The notes beneath the pieces were generated by a model. That model did no database searches. It worked only from the letters and a program-made list of their open reading frames with translations, and was not told where the DNA came from. A program made the translations under genes and the position numbers. This document shows positions 31,643-43,745 of a stretch of DNA of 64,000 nt, piece by piece. Position 1 is the first letter of the stretch. Each line of letters starts with the position of its first letter. The DNA comes from Sarcophilus harrisii (lineage: Eukaryota > Chordata > Mammalia > Dasyuromorphia > Dasyuridae): the NCBI RefSeq assembly GCF_902635505.1, contig NC_045427.1, positions 505,994,665 to 506,058,664 of the forward strand, read 5' to 3'.

Positions 31643-33357
31643 TTTTTTCTTTCTTTCTTTTTTTTTTTTTTTAAATACACATTGCTTTGTTCATAATGTT
31701 GGGAGAGAGAGCCAAAGGGAAAAACCATAGGAGAGATTAAAAACAAAGAAAAAAGAAGTGAACATAGCATATGTTGATTTATATTCAGTCTCCTAAGTTC
31801 TTTTTTTCTGGATGCAGATGGCATTTTCTGTACAAAGTCTATTGAGATTACTTTAGATTAATTAACCACTAGAGAAGAACCAAGCCTTTCATAGTTGATC
31901 ATCACACATTCCTGCTGTAATTGTGTGTAATGTGTAACATATTCTGCTTGTTTCTCTTAGTCAGTTCATGTAAATCTTTCCAGGCCTTTCTAAAATCAGC
32001 TTGTTCATCATTTTTATAGAACAATAATATCCCTTTACCTTCATATACCACAACTTGTTGAGTTGTTTCCCAAGTGATGATCATCTACTCATTTTCCAGT
32101 TCTTTGCTACCACAAAAAGAACTGCTGCAAACATTTTTACACATCTGGGTCCTTTTCCCTCCTTTATGATTTCCTTGGGAATGGTCCTGCTGGGTTAAAG
32201 GGTATGTATAGCCCTTTGGACATAATTCTAGATTGCTCTCCAGAATGGTTGGATCATTTCAAACTCTACCAACAACGAATTAGTGCCCAGTTTTCCCATA
32301 CCTCTCCAATATTTATAATTATCTTTTCCTTTCACTTTAGCCAATTTGAAAGGTATGAGGTGATACTTTTGCTTTATCTGAGATCTGACTTGCTATTCTT
32401 ACTTTTTAAAATTCAACTGAAACATAATAAATTGTATTTCAGCCTTTTACCATTATTTTATATGTGTCTCTCTGTGCCAAATGTTTTTCTTGTAAATAAC
32501 ATATTTTAGGATTCTGTTTTTAATCCACTCTGCTATTTGCTTCAGTTTTATGGGAGAGTTCATCCCATTCACATTCACAGTTATAATTATCAGCTCTGTA
32601 TTTTCCTCCATCCTATTTTTCTCTCCTGTATGTACTTTTGTTCTCTTTCCACTTTGTCCTGAGTAATTTTTTTTTCTGTCCACCCTGCTCCACTGCATTA
32701 TGTCTCATCATTCCTTTCCCTTCTCTTTGTAGCATTTTTTAACCCACTCCACCTACTACCTTATCTTCTATCACTCTTCCCTTCTTCTCTTACCTTTCTC
32801 CCTAGGATCTCTGCCCTCCCTTCTATCCTGTCCCTTCCTCTTTCTCCTCCTATTTCTTTTTTAGGTTTAGATCAATTTCTATATCCAATTGATTGATTAA
32901 GGTATTCCCCTGGGGTAAAGGGGGAGCTGTCCCAAGTTTCTTGTGAAGCTCTGAGCCTTGATTTTGAGTGCTGGGACCCTTTATGTTTGCAGAATGTAGC
33001 TTTTGCCTGCTCTTTTCAGGTAAGAGCCCGGTTTCCCACAGCTCTTCTGAGCTGTGACTGGAAGCTGCCCTACTGGTTTGTTCCTCTACTGATCCAGGAC
33101 TGAGTGACTTATTGCTCTTTTGCTGTGATTAAGATGCTCTCATAGGCATTCCCAGAGTCTGTTTTAGCTGGGCATAACACCCTTTTAATCCCAGTGAGAC
33201 TGACCTTTTTGAAGTTTTTCCAATCTATCTAGAGCTGAATAGTAGTTTCATCCTGTCAAACTCTGTTCAGAGGCTTGGTTTCATGTGGTTTTCAAGGGAA
33301 ACTGGGAGAGCTGGAACAGTTTCCTGACTTTACTCCATCATCTTGGCTCCACTCCAG
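31643..33357 (-). mobile_element. L1 with both ends but a large internal deletion
   Basis: The left end has a T run and the L1 3' region (ATAATGTTGGGAGAGAGAGC, then CCTTTATGATTTCCTTGGGA, then the GAAAGGTATGAGGTGATAC block). At about 32367 the text jumps to the start of ORF2 (GCTTTATCTGAGATCTGACT, then CACTCTGCTATTTGCTTCAG). It then runs through the ORF1-ORF2 interval and a residual 5' region to the 5' terminus, complement of GGAGCCAAGATGATGGAG, at about 33340. Most of ORF2 and most of ORF1 are absent. Confidence 0.8.
32453..32611 (-). pseudogene. L1 ORF2 N-terminal remnant
   Basis: From the ATG at 32611 the minus strand reads MEENTELIIITVNVNGMNSP, then IKLKQIAEWIKN. This is the conserved opening of L1 ORF2 (TLNINGLNSPIK...AEWIK), the start of the endonuclease domain. 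The frame closes after about 52 residues. Confidence 0.8.
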
Positions 33358-34084
33358 GTATCACTTCTATTATGATGTTCAAAAGTCTTTGAAACTTTTT
33401 TTGTGGGGAACTGTGGCTGTAGTATTATAGATAAGTGTTTAAACTAAAGAGGTAAATTTTCTTGTGCACGCAAAATATTCTTTATTATTAGTATGAAAAT
33501 TGTTCAAGTTATGTACTACATACAAGTAGACAAAACTGATAAAAGTTCAGCTACACTCAGAGTAAATAAACAAAGTGCTATGTAAAAATTGCTTGTTTGG
33601 ATATTGTTTTCCAAGCGTGATTTGCTCCCATATAAGATTAGGTTTTTCTTTATCTCATAGAATCTAAATTCTGTCTCCCTGGTTAAACTCAGAATCTGAA
33701 GTCTGTCTTCCTGGCCATCCCCTTTTTATATAGTCTTTAAGTAAAGAGGTATCTTCCCCAGTTCTATACTTGGATTTATGCTGGATTATAGTCCTGGAAT
33801 TCTATCAGGTACAGTTTTATCTATCTTTAATTTCTAGAGAAGTTTCCAATATTCTCTTTTCCCCCCTAAATTTCCCAGTTATCAATCCGAATCTTTACAT
33901 ATTCATGAGGGGAAAAAAAGCATTGTTCTATGTTTCTTAGACCACAAGCAGATACCATGTGATTTGGTTAAATGATACATGAAAAGGAGGTTTGAAGAAT
34001 GTCTTGAAATAGGTAAGTGGAGGTTGATGAACACCAAACAGAAGTACAAAGCTTCCCCTTCTGCCCAAGTTAACTGTTTTAATT
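33358..34084. other. Unassigned intronic stretch
   Basis: No gene. The composition and a TCTTTATTATTAG block near 33479 could belong to an old element, but I cannot name one. Confidence 0.35.
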
Positions 34085-34615
34085 TCAATCACATTGATTT
34101 TGTTCATGCAAAACCTTTTATATTTTCTACATGAAATTCTACATTTTATATTCTATCATATAATCTGTTATTTAAGAACTTCCCTCCCCCCATACATAAA
34201 TATGCAAAGTTATCTTCTTTCACTCTCTTCTAATTTTATTACGATAAAATCTTTTCTATTTAGGTCATATCATTTTGAAATTTATTGTTGAATATGGCAT
34301 AAGATGTTCATCTAAACTGAATTTCTGCCAGACAGTCTACTTAATTTACTGGAAAATTTTGCTGAATAGGGAATTCTTACATTGGTAGTTGGTGTTTTTG
34401 TATTATTTGAAGACACAACAAAGTTATTGACTCTGGATTGAACTTGTCTGGTCTATTTCACTGACCATCTATTTGTTAATACTAAAACCCTTTATTTACT
34501 TTTAAAAAAAGACTTCCTTTGAGACTCTGGACCTTTTCTTTCTCCAGATGCATTTTACCACTCTTGTTTCTTGGTCTATAAAATAATTCATAGTTCTTTG
34601 ACTAGCAAGGTACTC
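34085..34615 (-). repeat. Old L1 ORF2 fragment, minus strand
   Basis: TTGATTTTGTTCATGCAAAA, AATAGGGAATTCTTACATTG and CTGGTCTATTTCACTGACCA follow the antisense order of L1 ORF2. More eroded than the copy at 24680-25930. Confidence 0.6.
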
Positions 34616-34619
34616 TACC

Positions 34620-34885
34620 TTGTGTGGCACAATTGATAAAGCTAATTGATAAGCTAAACTTGTAGCTGGGAGAATCTGAATTAAAATCTTGCCTCACGCA
34701 TTTACTAGATGTGTGATCTTGAGCAAATAACCTCTTCTTCAATTTTCTCATCTGTAAAATGAGGATAATAATAGCATCTACCTCCAAGAAATGTTTTGAA
34801 AACAAAAATCAAATAACATTTGTAAAGTGTTTTAAAAACCAATAAAGTGCTATACAAATGTTAGCTATCATCACCATTATTAATA
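34620..34885 (+). repeat. MIR/THER-type SINE
   Basis: GTGTGGCACAATTGATAAAG head, TGTGTGATCTTGAGCAAATA, CATCTGTAAAATGAGGATAA, and tail AGTGCTATACAAATGTTAGC. Confidence 0.85.
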
Positions 34886-34894
34886 AGACCATAT

Positions 34895-35085
34895 GTAGGT
34901 GACGTATTGGGCAGATCAGTGGATTTGGGATTAAAGAAGACTTCAGTTCAAGATTTCTTTGAATCTCAATTTCTCATCTGTATAATGAGGATAATGGTAT
35001 CACTTACCTTACAGGATAGTGAGAATGAAATGAGATTACATGAAAAACATTTTATAAACAACAATGTACTTCATTTAAAAAATTG
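34895..35085 (+). repeat. MIR/THER-type SINE, internally shortened
   Basis: GGGCAGATCAGTGGATTTGG head, then directly CTCATCTGTATAATGAGGATA and GAATGAAATGAGATTACATG. It follows another SINE in the same orientation after about 10 bp. Confidence 0.75.
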
Positions 35086-35339
35086 ACTAGATATTTCCTT
35101 TAAAAGATGACATGATTTTATCAATCGTGGGTACAAGGTAGGTTGATCCCATTTTTAATTAGAATTAGACCCTGATTTGTGAAAATAATGAATCCTTGTG
35201 TGGATTTGAATACATGTGACCTATAGGAGTTTCCTTATTCACATTTATCAGTAATTAATTTTTGGATAAAACATTTTTATGAGATTTTCTTATTGTGTTT
35301 GGGTACTGAATTTCCTTCCCAGTTTTTACTACTAAAATA
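35086..35339. other. Unassigned, probably eroded L1
   Basis: Text such as ATTATTTTTGGATAAAACAT gives no firm landmark. The neighbour to the right is L1, so this may be its continuation. Confidence 0.3.
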
Positions 35340-35600
35340 TTTTTCCTATAAATATTTTTCCTATATACATGGGGCCTTTCCAACTTTCATCTCCATAAGG
35401 AGTCCTGTATGCTCAGAAGTGAAATTACTTTATCAAAGGTTCAATCCGGATTTTCACATGTAGTATTTGTATATGTCTAACTTCCCTCAACCCCTCCAAT
35501 ACTTAACATTTATCTTTTGTTATCTTTCCCAATCTAGTGCCACTGTTTTGCCACTTTTTCTTAAATTACTATAGGACTTAAGGTCAGCATCACACAAGAT
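35340..35600 (-). repeat. Old L1 fragment, minus strand
   Basis: GAAGTGAAATTACTTTATCA followed by AAAGGTTCAATCC, and CTCAACCCCTCCAATACTTA, match the antisense 'ATCACTGGATCAAAGGGTATG ... CCCCTCCAACATTTATC' order of L1. Confidence 0.5.
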
Positions 35601-35699
35601 TGCATTTAAATGCTCTGATTTCTTTAATGTGGATTAAGTTTTGTCTTACAAAGAGTGCTATATACTCTTTTAAAAAAATAGCCTTTTATTTACAAGTTA

Positions 35700-35835
35700 T
35701 ATGTATGGATTATATACTCTTGAGTATAGTTATTGTGCTTTTGACACTTTTGTATTTCCCACAGCTTTTACCAGAGAGCTGGACAAACAATAAACACTCA
35801 ATAAGTGCTTCTTTTTGGTGACTTACTGAATTGAA
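35700..35835 (+). repeat. L2 3' end, plus strand
   Basis: GGACAAACAATAAACACTCA and ATAAGTGCTTCTTTTTGGTG, ending TACTGAATTGA. Confidence 0.55.
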
Positions 35836-36364
35836 GCTATATACATAATACACAGCTTTTTATCACCTGGAATTTTAAAGATAACTCATGTCTTTCAAGT
35901 CTTCATCTTTTATCTTTGGCAAATGAGAATCTTAGACTATTCAAGTTTGCATTTATTTTAGGAATGATTTAGTCCAATGCTGTCATTTTTTAGAGACTAA
36001 GAAACCAAAATAGGGTATTGAATCTGACAACTTATAACATAAAGAATAATTGAAGGAAATGATGGCATTTTGAATGATAGGAATTACAGCTGGGATGGAT
36101 CCTAAAGATCATCATATGCTTAAATTTTCCAAAAACCCCTAATGTTCCAAAGTATATATTGAGACCCATAATGGTTCCATCATTTAACCAAATTCACTAA
36201 ATACTTAAAAGAAGCAGACTTTAAATTCAGAATCCTCAAATTCTGAATCCATCCTACTATAACTACTTCTAAAAGATAAGACTAGAAATAATGATTATAA
36301 TTTTTAATTATTTGAGGGGTTTCATTAGAAATAGTGAGTGAAGTACTATTTTATGCCAGAAAGG
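35836..36364. other. Unassigned intronic stretch
   Basis: No gene or clear family. A weak reversed MIR may lie near 35960-36010. Confidence 0.35.
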
Positions 36365-36530
36365 GCAACTAGAATTGGTTAGAAGATAGAGGGAAGTAGA
36401 TTTTGTTTAACTATAAGGAAGAATTTTCTAAGAATTGAGACTTAACAACAGAACTGGTGGCCTTTGGTTCTGGGTTCTTTGCCACCAGAAGTATTCAAAC
36501 AAAAGGCTTTATGGCCTTCTTTAGTTAGCT
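36365..36530 (+). repeat. L3/CR1 3' fragment
   Basis: AACTATAAGGAAGAATTTTC, then GAACTGGTGGCCTTTGGTTC and AGTATTCAAACAAAAGGCTT follow the order of the CR1/L3 3' end. Confidence 0.6.
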
Positions 36531-36765
36531 AGGTAACATTAAATGTTAACACTGAATTCGAATTGAGGAATACTAATTACTTATCAGCTATATGATCCTG
36601 GGAAAACTACTTAACTTTTTTCAGCTTTAGTTTCCTTACATAGAAATTTGGTATAATAATAGCACCCACCTTACATGATTGTTGTGAGGGTCAAGTAACA
36701 CAACATATTGAAACACTTTGCAAAGCTTAAAATACTAAATGCTAGCTATCGTTATTTTTGGTATG
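36531..36765 (+). repeat. MIR/THER-type SINE
   Basis: CAGCTATATGATCCTGGGAA, TAATAATAGCACCCACCTTA, TGTTGTGAGGGTCAAGTAAC and AATACTAAATGCTAGCTATC. Confidence 0.8.
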
Positions 36766-37019
36766 CTGTGGATGGGACTCCAGTAATGTGGGGGCAGTGC
36801 CAGATTTTTGCACACACAATATAAAATACAATTTGGGGCCAAGAAATAAAAATAAAACTCCCTAAATTTCAAATTTTACATAATTAACTACAAAATGTAA
36901 AAACATACTTTAGCCACTAGGGACTATATTAAGTCCACAATAAAATTCAGTGGATTTTTTAGAAGTGTAAAAAAGGATTGTAGCTCTTTAGGAGGCTCAG
37001 GGTAACAAATTATCCAACA

Positions 37020-37368
37020 GCAAGGCAATTTTTAAATTAAAAAAAATTTTTATTAAATGCAGAATAATAATAAAAAAAAGAAAAACAGACAAGGCATACA
37101 AAATAAAAAAAAAGAGAACCTTATCATGTGCCCAGCAGAACCTCAAGGAGGATTCAAAATACATAACAAATTACCAGTTCAAGAAAAATGTATAGATTAG
37201 TAGAAGAAATTAGATTCATGAGTATCCATCTTTACTTCCTTGTAAATTGTTTTTTTTTGTTCTCTGCTGAGTACTTTTTTACTTTATTCTTTTGTTCCCT
37301 TTTCATCCTCCCCATTGCCTCTAACCAGGTTATAGTTAAGAAAAGATATATTATATATACCTATGTGG

Positions 37369-37413
<45 letters not shown>

Positions 37414-37835
37414 GTTCCTCCCCACCCATCTCACATACTCTCATATCTTTCCTATCCCTGTTAACTCTTTGCTTTAATTCTGCTCCTTAACTTTCCTTGC
37501 TATTATTTAACCTTCTCCCACTCCTGGATTCTTCCTTTTTCTTCCCTAAACTTTTACTTCCCCATCTGTCCATCTTCCTCCTCACCCTTATTTCTTTATA
37601 GATTTTGGAGGGTGCTATACTCTTCATGGTATATATGTAGTGTTGCCTATTGAACCCATTTCCTACATGATTAGATTTTTCAGAACTATGAGTCCTCCTG
37701 CTCCCTCTAATGCCTCTATGTTGATCTTCTTCCGCACCTCATTTGAATAACATGATTACAATTTTTACCTTAACTCTGCCCCAATCTTTCTTAAGATTAG
37801 CTATTAATGCCAGTGATCGCTGTTTTCCTCTTCTC
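37020..37835 (-). repeat. L1-like or other LINE interior, minus strand, with (AC)n
   Basis: Pyrimidine-rich text with CTAACCAGGTTATAGTTAAG, CATTAGATTTTTCAGAACTATG-like sequence at about 37669-37690 and CTCTATGTTGATCTTCTTCC. I associate this with a marsupial LINE region between ORF1 and ORF2, but the assignment is uncertain. An (AC)n run lies at 37371-37411. Confidence 0.35.
37371..37411. repeat. (AC)n microsatellite
   Basis: About twenty pure AC units. Confidence 0.95.
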
Positions 37836-38155
37836 AGCAATACAGTGTTCTAAGACATTTCCAATAAACTTGGAAATAGAAAATTTCATCCACATTCAGA
37901 GAAAGAACTATAGAAACTTCATGTGGGTAGAAGCTTTCTAGTTTCTCCTTTGTTGTTGTTGTTGACTTTTTTCTTTTCATGTTTTTTTTTTCCTTTTGCT
38001 CTGATTTTTCTTTCATAATATGACTAATATATATTTAAAATGATTTTTAACTTGTCATGGTAGGGGAGGGAGGTAAGAGAAAGGGGGTGAAAAAATAATT
38101 GAAACTCAAAATCTTACAAAAATAAATGTTGAACTCTATCTATATATGTAATTGG
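37836..38155 (+). repeat. 3' end of an abundant A-tailed retroelement, family not named
   Basis: TTCATCCACATTCAGAGAAA, then TTTTGCTCTGATTTTTCTTT, then CTCAAAATCTTACAAAAATA and ATTGGAAAAATAAAATACT. I recall this block as a common marsupial interspersed repeat with an A-rich end, but I cannot give its family with confidence. Confidence 0.5.
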
Positions 38156-41100
38156 AAAAATAAAATACTATTGAAATGTTTTAAAAATGACAAAAATATT
38201 TTAAATGTCATGCATTATAAACAATGCAAAAAAAGAATGAGCTGTATTAATTCTATTTGGAAAATACTGGAGTGTACAATTGTTTTGGTTTGGTTATACA
38301 TGAAGAGATTTTATGTGGGCTATTTGAAATCCATGAAGTATTCTCATTTATAGGTGTTATCTATGCAAATAGGATCATTGCAAAAATTTGTTTTATATGA
38401 CTTTTAATTACAATCTACACCATGTCCTTATCCATATGAAATACAAAATTTTATGATTTATTTTCACTATTCATTTAAAATATCCTTTTAAATTATCATA
38501 TTTAATTTAAAATTATCATGTGTAATAATGGGGATCTCTTAAACTTAACAGCTTCAGATTCCAGAATATTTTGGTTTAGTTGTAAGTGGAAGTTGGATTA
38601 GACGCTTAAGTTTGCTTTCAACTTTTAATATTCTTTGATCCTAAAGTAGCCTAAACTCTATTCTTAGAGAAATTATACAGATTTATGTCAAAATTGCCAT
38701 AGGAAAATTACTATATATTTTGGGTTAACAAGGACGCAACTGAAACAGCTCTAAACTCTCATTTTTAGCAAAAAAAGACCTCTGAGTCCAGAAAGTATTG
38801 CATTCTTTAAAAAAATGGGTATGAGCTCTTAAAATGAGTAGTAACTTGTTTGAGATTGCTGACAAAATAACCACTTTCATGTAAATTAATCTGACAATAT
38901 AAGCTCAAGTTTTAAAAAGATATATTTAACTTTGTTCTTCAGTTTTTCTGCTAAACAGTGTTGAAAAAGAAGTTATACTTTTGAAGAGAAGGTAAATATT
39001 ATATGAGGAATTACTTTTAGCTAGCTAAAGAATAGCTGAAAAAATGTAGTAAGAAATAAAATATAACCTGTAGCTATTAAGGATCAAACTCTGTAATTGT
39101 AATTGAAATCATAGCCTAATCATATATAGACTTCGAACATCAACAAGTAAGGACAAAAGTATCAGAAGATGTGGGAAGTTCTCATTCTTTATCATAAATA
39201 GTTATTCTTCTACTTGATTAGAAGGATTCTTATAGGGAATAACAGTCACATAGAAATGTTCAGGATGGTTATAGAAGATGGATTTTACTTATGGCTATAG
39301 AAAGAATTGGTATTACATTAAGTGTTTAATAATAATTGAAGATTATTAAGTCCAGGTCAATAATATCTCTTAAATTGTAATTGAGAGTGATATCTTAGAA
39401 ATAAGAGTGATCATATGTACTTTTAAATTTTAAATGAATTCTGTTTAATGGGAAAAGTCATTACTTGGTAGAAAACCATATTACATTGTCTTTGACTTAA
39501 GTAACTATAAGTGAAAGAAATTTATTTGTTTAGAGAAGGAGAATAGTCTGTATAACACTGGCTTCATCAATGGTAGCATTTTATTCAAAATTTAGGGATA
39601 ATATTTAGGAAGAAATAGTAGCCTTGGAAATTTTAGACTTATGGACTTGAAGGTATAAAGAAATGACAAACATTACATTTAATAAAAGACAATTGTTTAA
39701 GACTAATATTTTTGGTATTCTAAAGGTAAAAGTCATTCTAAAAACAATCTTTTTTTAAACGTAAGAGCAAATAGAAGCAGACTATTCTTTTCTCCAGGGA
39801 AAAGAGATTATATTATTTAAAAACTTGAGAGAATTATAAAACAAAAGACAGAAATTCATCTTTAGAAGTAAAATTATATGTTCCTATAATGGGATGTTTA
39901 TACTCTTTTTTATGTGAAAAAATATATGTTAAAAGTCCCAGGTGCTCACGATGGCAATCCTATGGTAAATCTTTTCTTGCAAATGAAAAAAAAATCCCTA
40001 CTGTATAATTGAATATACTAACTCTAGAATTCATTAAATGTTCTAGTCTCAGCTCTGTCACTAATTGAGTAAGTTTAGGCAAGCCACAATGAAGTGACTA
40101 GTTCCTCATTTTACTTATGTGGACTAAATTATCTTGAATTATTTCAAACTATAAAGTATTAGAATAATTATGTCTCTTTAAAGTTTGTACTTTCATATAT
40201 ATGGATTTAAAGCAATTGAATTATGTTTGAATTTTCATAAATATGTTTATACATGTACTTGTATGTATGTGTATGTAAGCACACAATGTATGCATATGTA
40301 TATATGCATATATATGTGGGGGTGTGCACTATGTATAGAAATACATATATAAATATCTGTAATGCTAATAACAAGAAGACAAAATGATTTTAGGAAATTC
40401 AGGTCAAATATGGTATTCTTAATTCACATTTTTTTCTTCTGAAGAATTTTAAGCCATATATAAAGCAAATATGAATTAATATATTGTGTGACATTTTAAC
40501 ATAAGAGAGCAAGGATGGTGGTGGTGAAGGTGCTAATAATCAAACCAAGAATGTGTTGTGACATTTCAATTTATGGTAGCAGATACTTCAAGGTCAGCTA
40601 GACAGTCATTTTTAGAAATTAGGGTCAATATCAGATCATATTTTTCCTGTGAGCATGAAAATGAGTGAACATTATTGAAGACCAAAAAATTGCTATCAAA
40701 TTTTGTGCATAGTTAAACAAATTTGAGAGCAAGGCACTTGATGTAATAATGAAAATTTCTGTAATTACAAAGGAATTATCATTCCATTACGCACTGGACT
40801 GATGAAAAGGTCAGAGATTTAGTCCATTCATTTAAATGACTAACTATAAGAGATGTTGAAGAATTGTCTCAGTAAAGAAACAGGCATCTTAGTAAAAGAA
40901 AATGAGCACGTTTGAAGAAGATTAGAATGTTCCTAAAGCATATTATTTTTATATTACTTCTCTGTTCAAATACCTTTCCCTTTTTACTGCTTATAGAATA
41001 GTCTATCTCCTTAGCTGAGCAGAACATTGTGTATAGAAACAGCAATATTGTTTTAAGAGTGACTTTGAGTGATAGTCATTTTGACTATTATGAATTCCCA

Positions 41101-41194
41101 AATTAATTACAAAGGACATATGAAGAAAGGCATTATTTGCATCTAGAGAAAAAATTAATAAATAGAAGTATGTGTGGACTGATTTTACATTCAT

Positions 41195-41229
<35 letters not shown>

Positions 41230-41949
41230 TACGTGTCTAATGGTAACCATGTCTTAGGGTTGGGGGAGATCTCTAATTACAAAGAACTTACGACTTATCT
41301 AAGTAGCCATTCCACTTCACACCAGCCTAATCATAAGTAGACTTTTCTTACACTGAACCAGAATCTGCACAGAACCAGCCCTGCAAGCATTTTAATAAAA
41401 TTCATATAAACCACCACTCCTACCCCTCTCCCCATTCTTTTCTGGTTTAACTGAAATAGAATCTAAGTATCTTCTCATGTCCTTTTCTGGGGGTTATGCT
41501 TGTTCTTTTTGAGTCTGCAAATTTCCTTTTGAAAAAAAATTGTAGCTATGTTTTCCATTTCCACTATTGTAGTCATTTTGTCTAAATCTATTTAATTCAC
41601 TGCATCAGTTCATTTAAGTCTTTTGATGCCTCTTACTCATTGTAGTTATTCATTTTTAAGAAAAATAATTTTTTTCATCTTAATTTAACCACTTTTGTAA
41701 AAGTTGTTAGAATAGTTTTCTTCACATGTGTATCAGAAAGTTCTCGTTAAGCAACATAATTAGTATGGGTGCACAAGAGTGATCATGTCAACATTCCTGT
41801 GTTAAATTGTGATGAAACATAATATATAGGTGCCCAGTCTGTCCCATTTGTTATTAGTGACATCCTCTGGTGAAGACAGTTTTAATCTTGTAGAATGTTG
41901 AAGACAAAATTTATATAAAACATTTTAAATGTCTTTTTCTCCCTTATGG
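38156..41949. other. Repeat-poor intronic stretch
   Basis: Across about 3.8 kb I recognise only a weak plus-strand MIR (about 40040-40180, AGTCTCAGCTCTGTCACTAA) and an (AC)n run at 41195-41230. Unusually AT-rich, and no gene is visible. Confidence 0.5.
41195..41230. repeat. (AC)n microsatellite
   Basis: Pure AC units followed by two CATA units. Confidence 0.95.
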
Positions 41950-42102
41950 AACATATATCCAATCCAACAAGCATTTAAGCTCTACCTAGGGGGAATACAA
42001 TCCTAGGTGTTAAGGATATTAATACAAAATAAGTAGTTCCTTTTCAAGGAGCATGCATTTTCCTTGGAGTAATGGAAAAATGTACAAATACAAAATATAA
42101 AG

Positions 42103-42133
<31 letters not shown>

Positions 42134-42560
42134 TGTATATATGTAATTGAACAAGCAAAGAGAAAGCACTAACAACTATGAGGATAGAAAAGACTTCACG
42201 ATGGAAGTAATACATGAGCAGAGCCTAGAAAAAAAAATAAATGCATGAGTCTTATATTGTTTGGTTCATGGTTGATGCTGAACTTGGTGATTGATTTGAT
42301 TAAGAGGTAGAAGTGAGAAATAAGTGTGTTCTAAATACAGGGCATAGAAGGTTAAAGATTGAATTTGAAGAGTGACAAATAGGTGAATATAGCTGTAGCA
42401 TGAAGCTTGTGAAGAAGGAGACAATGTAGACTTGAGTTAGATTAAAGGTGGTGACTATTTTGTATGTTCCAGAGGCAAGAAGGAACCACTGGAGTTTTCC
42501 AAGTAGAAAAGTGATGTGGTCAGGTTTACTTCAGGAAGATCACATGCTAAGCAAAGAAGT
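41950..42560 (-). repeat. L2 3' region, minus strand, with (TA)n
   Basis: CAACAAGCATTTAAGCTCTA, AGTTCCTTTTCAAGGAGCAT, GAAAAGTGATGTGGTCAGGT and TTACTTCAGGAAGATCACAT follow antisense L2. A (TA)n run at 42103-42143 interrupts it. Confidence 0.65.
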
Positions 42561-43589
42561 CTAACTCTCAGGGGAGATAGGAATAAGTTGTTATATTATG
42601 GCTATAGAATCTATATGACAAGTATATGTAATATAATGTGAGATATCTTTTAAATGATTCCTTGTTAATAAGTATGGGGAAATATTTATTTGGAAGTCTT
42701 ATCAGAAACTACTTATATATAACTTAATAATCTATCTTATGTGCCTTGTTTTTATTCTAAATCAATTTTGACTATTTTGAAAAAAATGTAATTCATCTTC
42801 AAGGCTGATTTCCTATTTTTGTTGATATTCAAAAGAACAGATTCTGTTGGATTCCCCAAAAAGGATCCTTATAGGAATATGAATTAGCATGTGATTATTG
42901 GATTAGCTAATTAGGCTTTATTGAAAGAAAAATAATCATTTGGATATGTAAATATTTGGGATATTTGTTGGTAGGGTTTGTAAAAAAAGAATTTCATTGT
43001 AATATAGCACGTATAGTAACTGATTTCACAGCTGAAAGATAATTTAGTCCTCTTTCTTTCTTTCTTAAGAAGTCATTCAAGAAGTGAGAAGTCTCTGCTA
43101 GTGCAGATACTTTTGTCCAGCTGAGGAAAAGACAGTGGTATGTCCCTAGGTTGAACAGTTTGACAAGTGTTTTTTTTTTTTTTGGGGGGGTGGCCTACTA
43201 GGTTTATGGTGCTTTTTTAAACAAAGGTCTACTACTAGAAAAGATCTAGTTGAAGATCTGTTAATGGCTCAAACTAAAAGCCTTTGCTTAGCATCAGAAT
43301 TTAGGTGCCTCTGGTTGTTGCTAATTAATGTTTTATACATACCAATTAAGGATTACCAGTAACCCTTAAGTGCATTGGGCTATTTAGACAAAAAGCATCT
43401 ATTCCAAATAATCTTTGTCCAAAAATGTCTTAATTCAGGTAAAACAAGGTAGAACGAAAATTACTGTGATAAAGTGGTTATAAGATTTTATTGCACTTGA
43501 TCAATGGCAAACAATTGGGATAACATTTTATCTATCAATTTTTTAAATGATTACACAATAAATTGTTTTTATTTAAAAAAATAAGTCAT
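42561..43589. other. Unassigned intronic stretch
   Basis: No gene or named repeat. A T/G homopolymer run lies near 43170-43187. Confidence 0.45.
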
Positions 43590-43745
43590 TGAAGAGTATG
43601 AGACATATTGGTATTTCCATTTCATAGATAGATAAACTGGGGAACAAAAAAATTCAATATCTTATTCAAGGTCACATATTTTATAAGAGTTAGGATTTCA
43701 ACTCTTCCAAATTCTGGGTTTATTTCTTATCCTTTAGACCAGACT
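43590..43745 (-). repeat. MIR, minus strand
   Basis: ATAGATAGATAAACTGGGGA, TCTTATTCAAGGTCACATAT and GGATTTCAACTCTTCCAAAT in order. Confidence 0.6.

Noticed and set aside
32453-32698. Minus-strand ORF considered as a host gene
   Set aside because: Contains the L1 ORF2 opening TVNVNGMNSPIKLKQIAEWI within an L1 copy.
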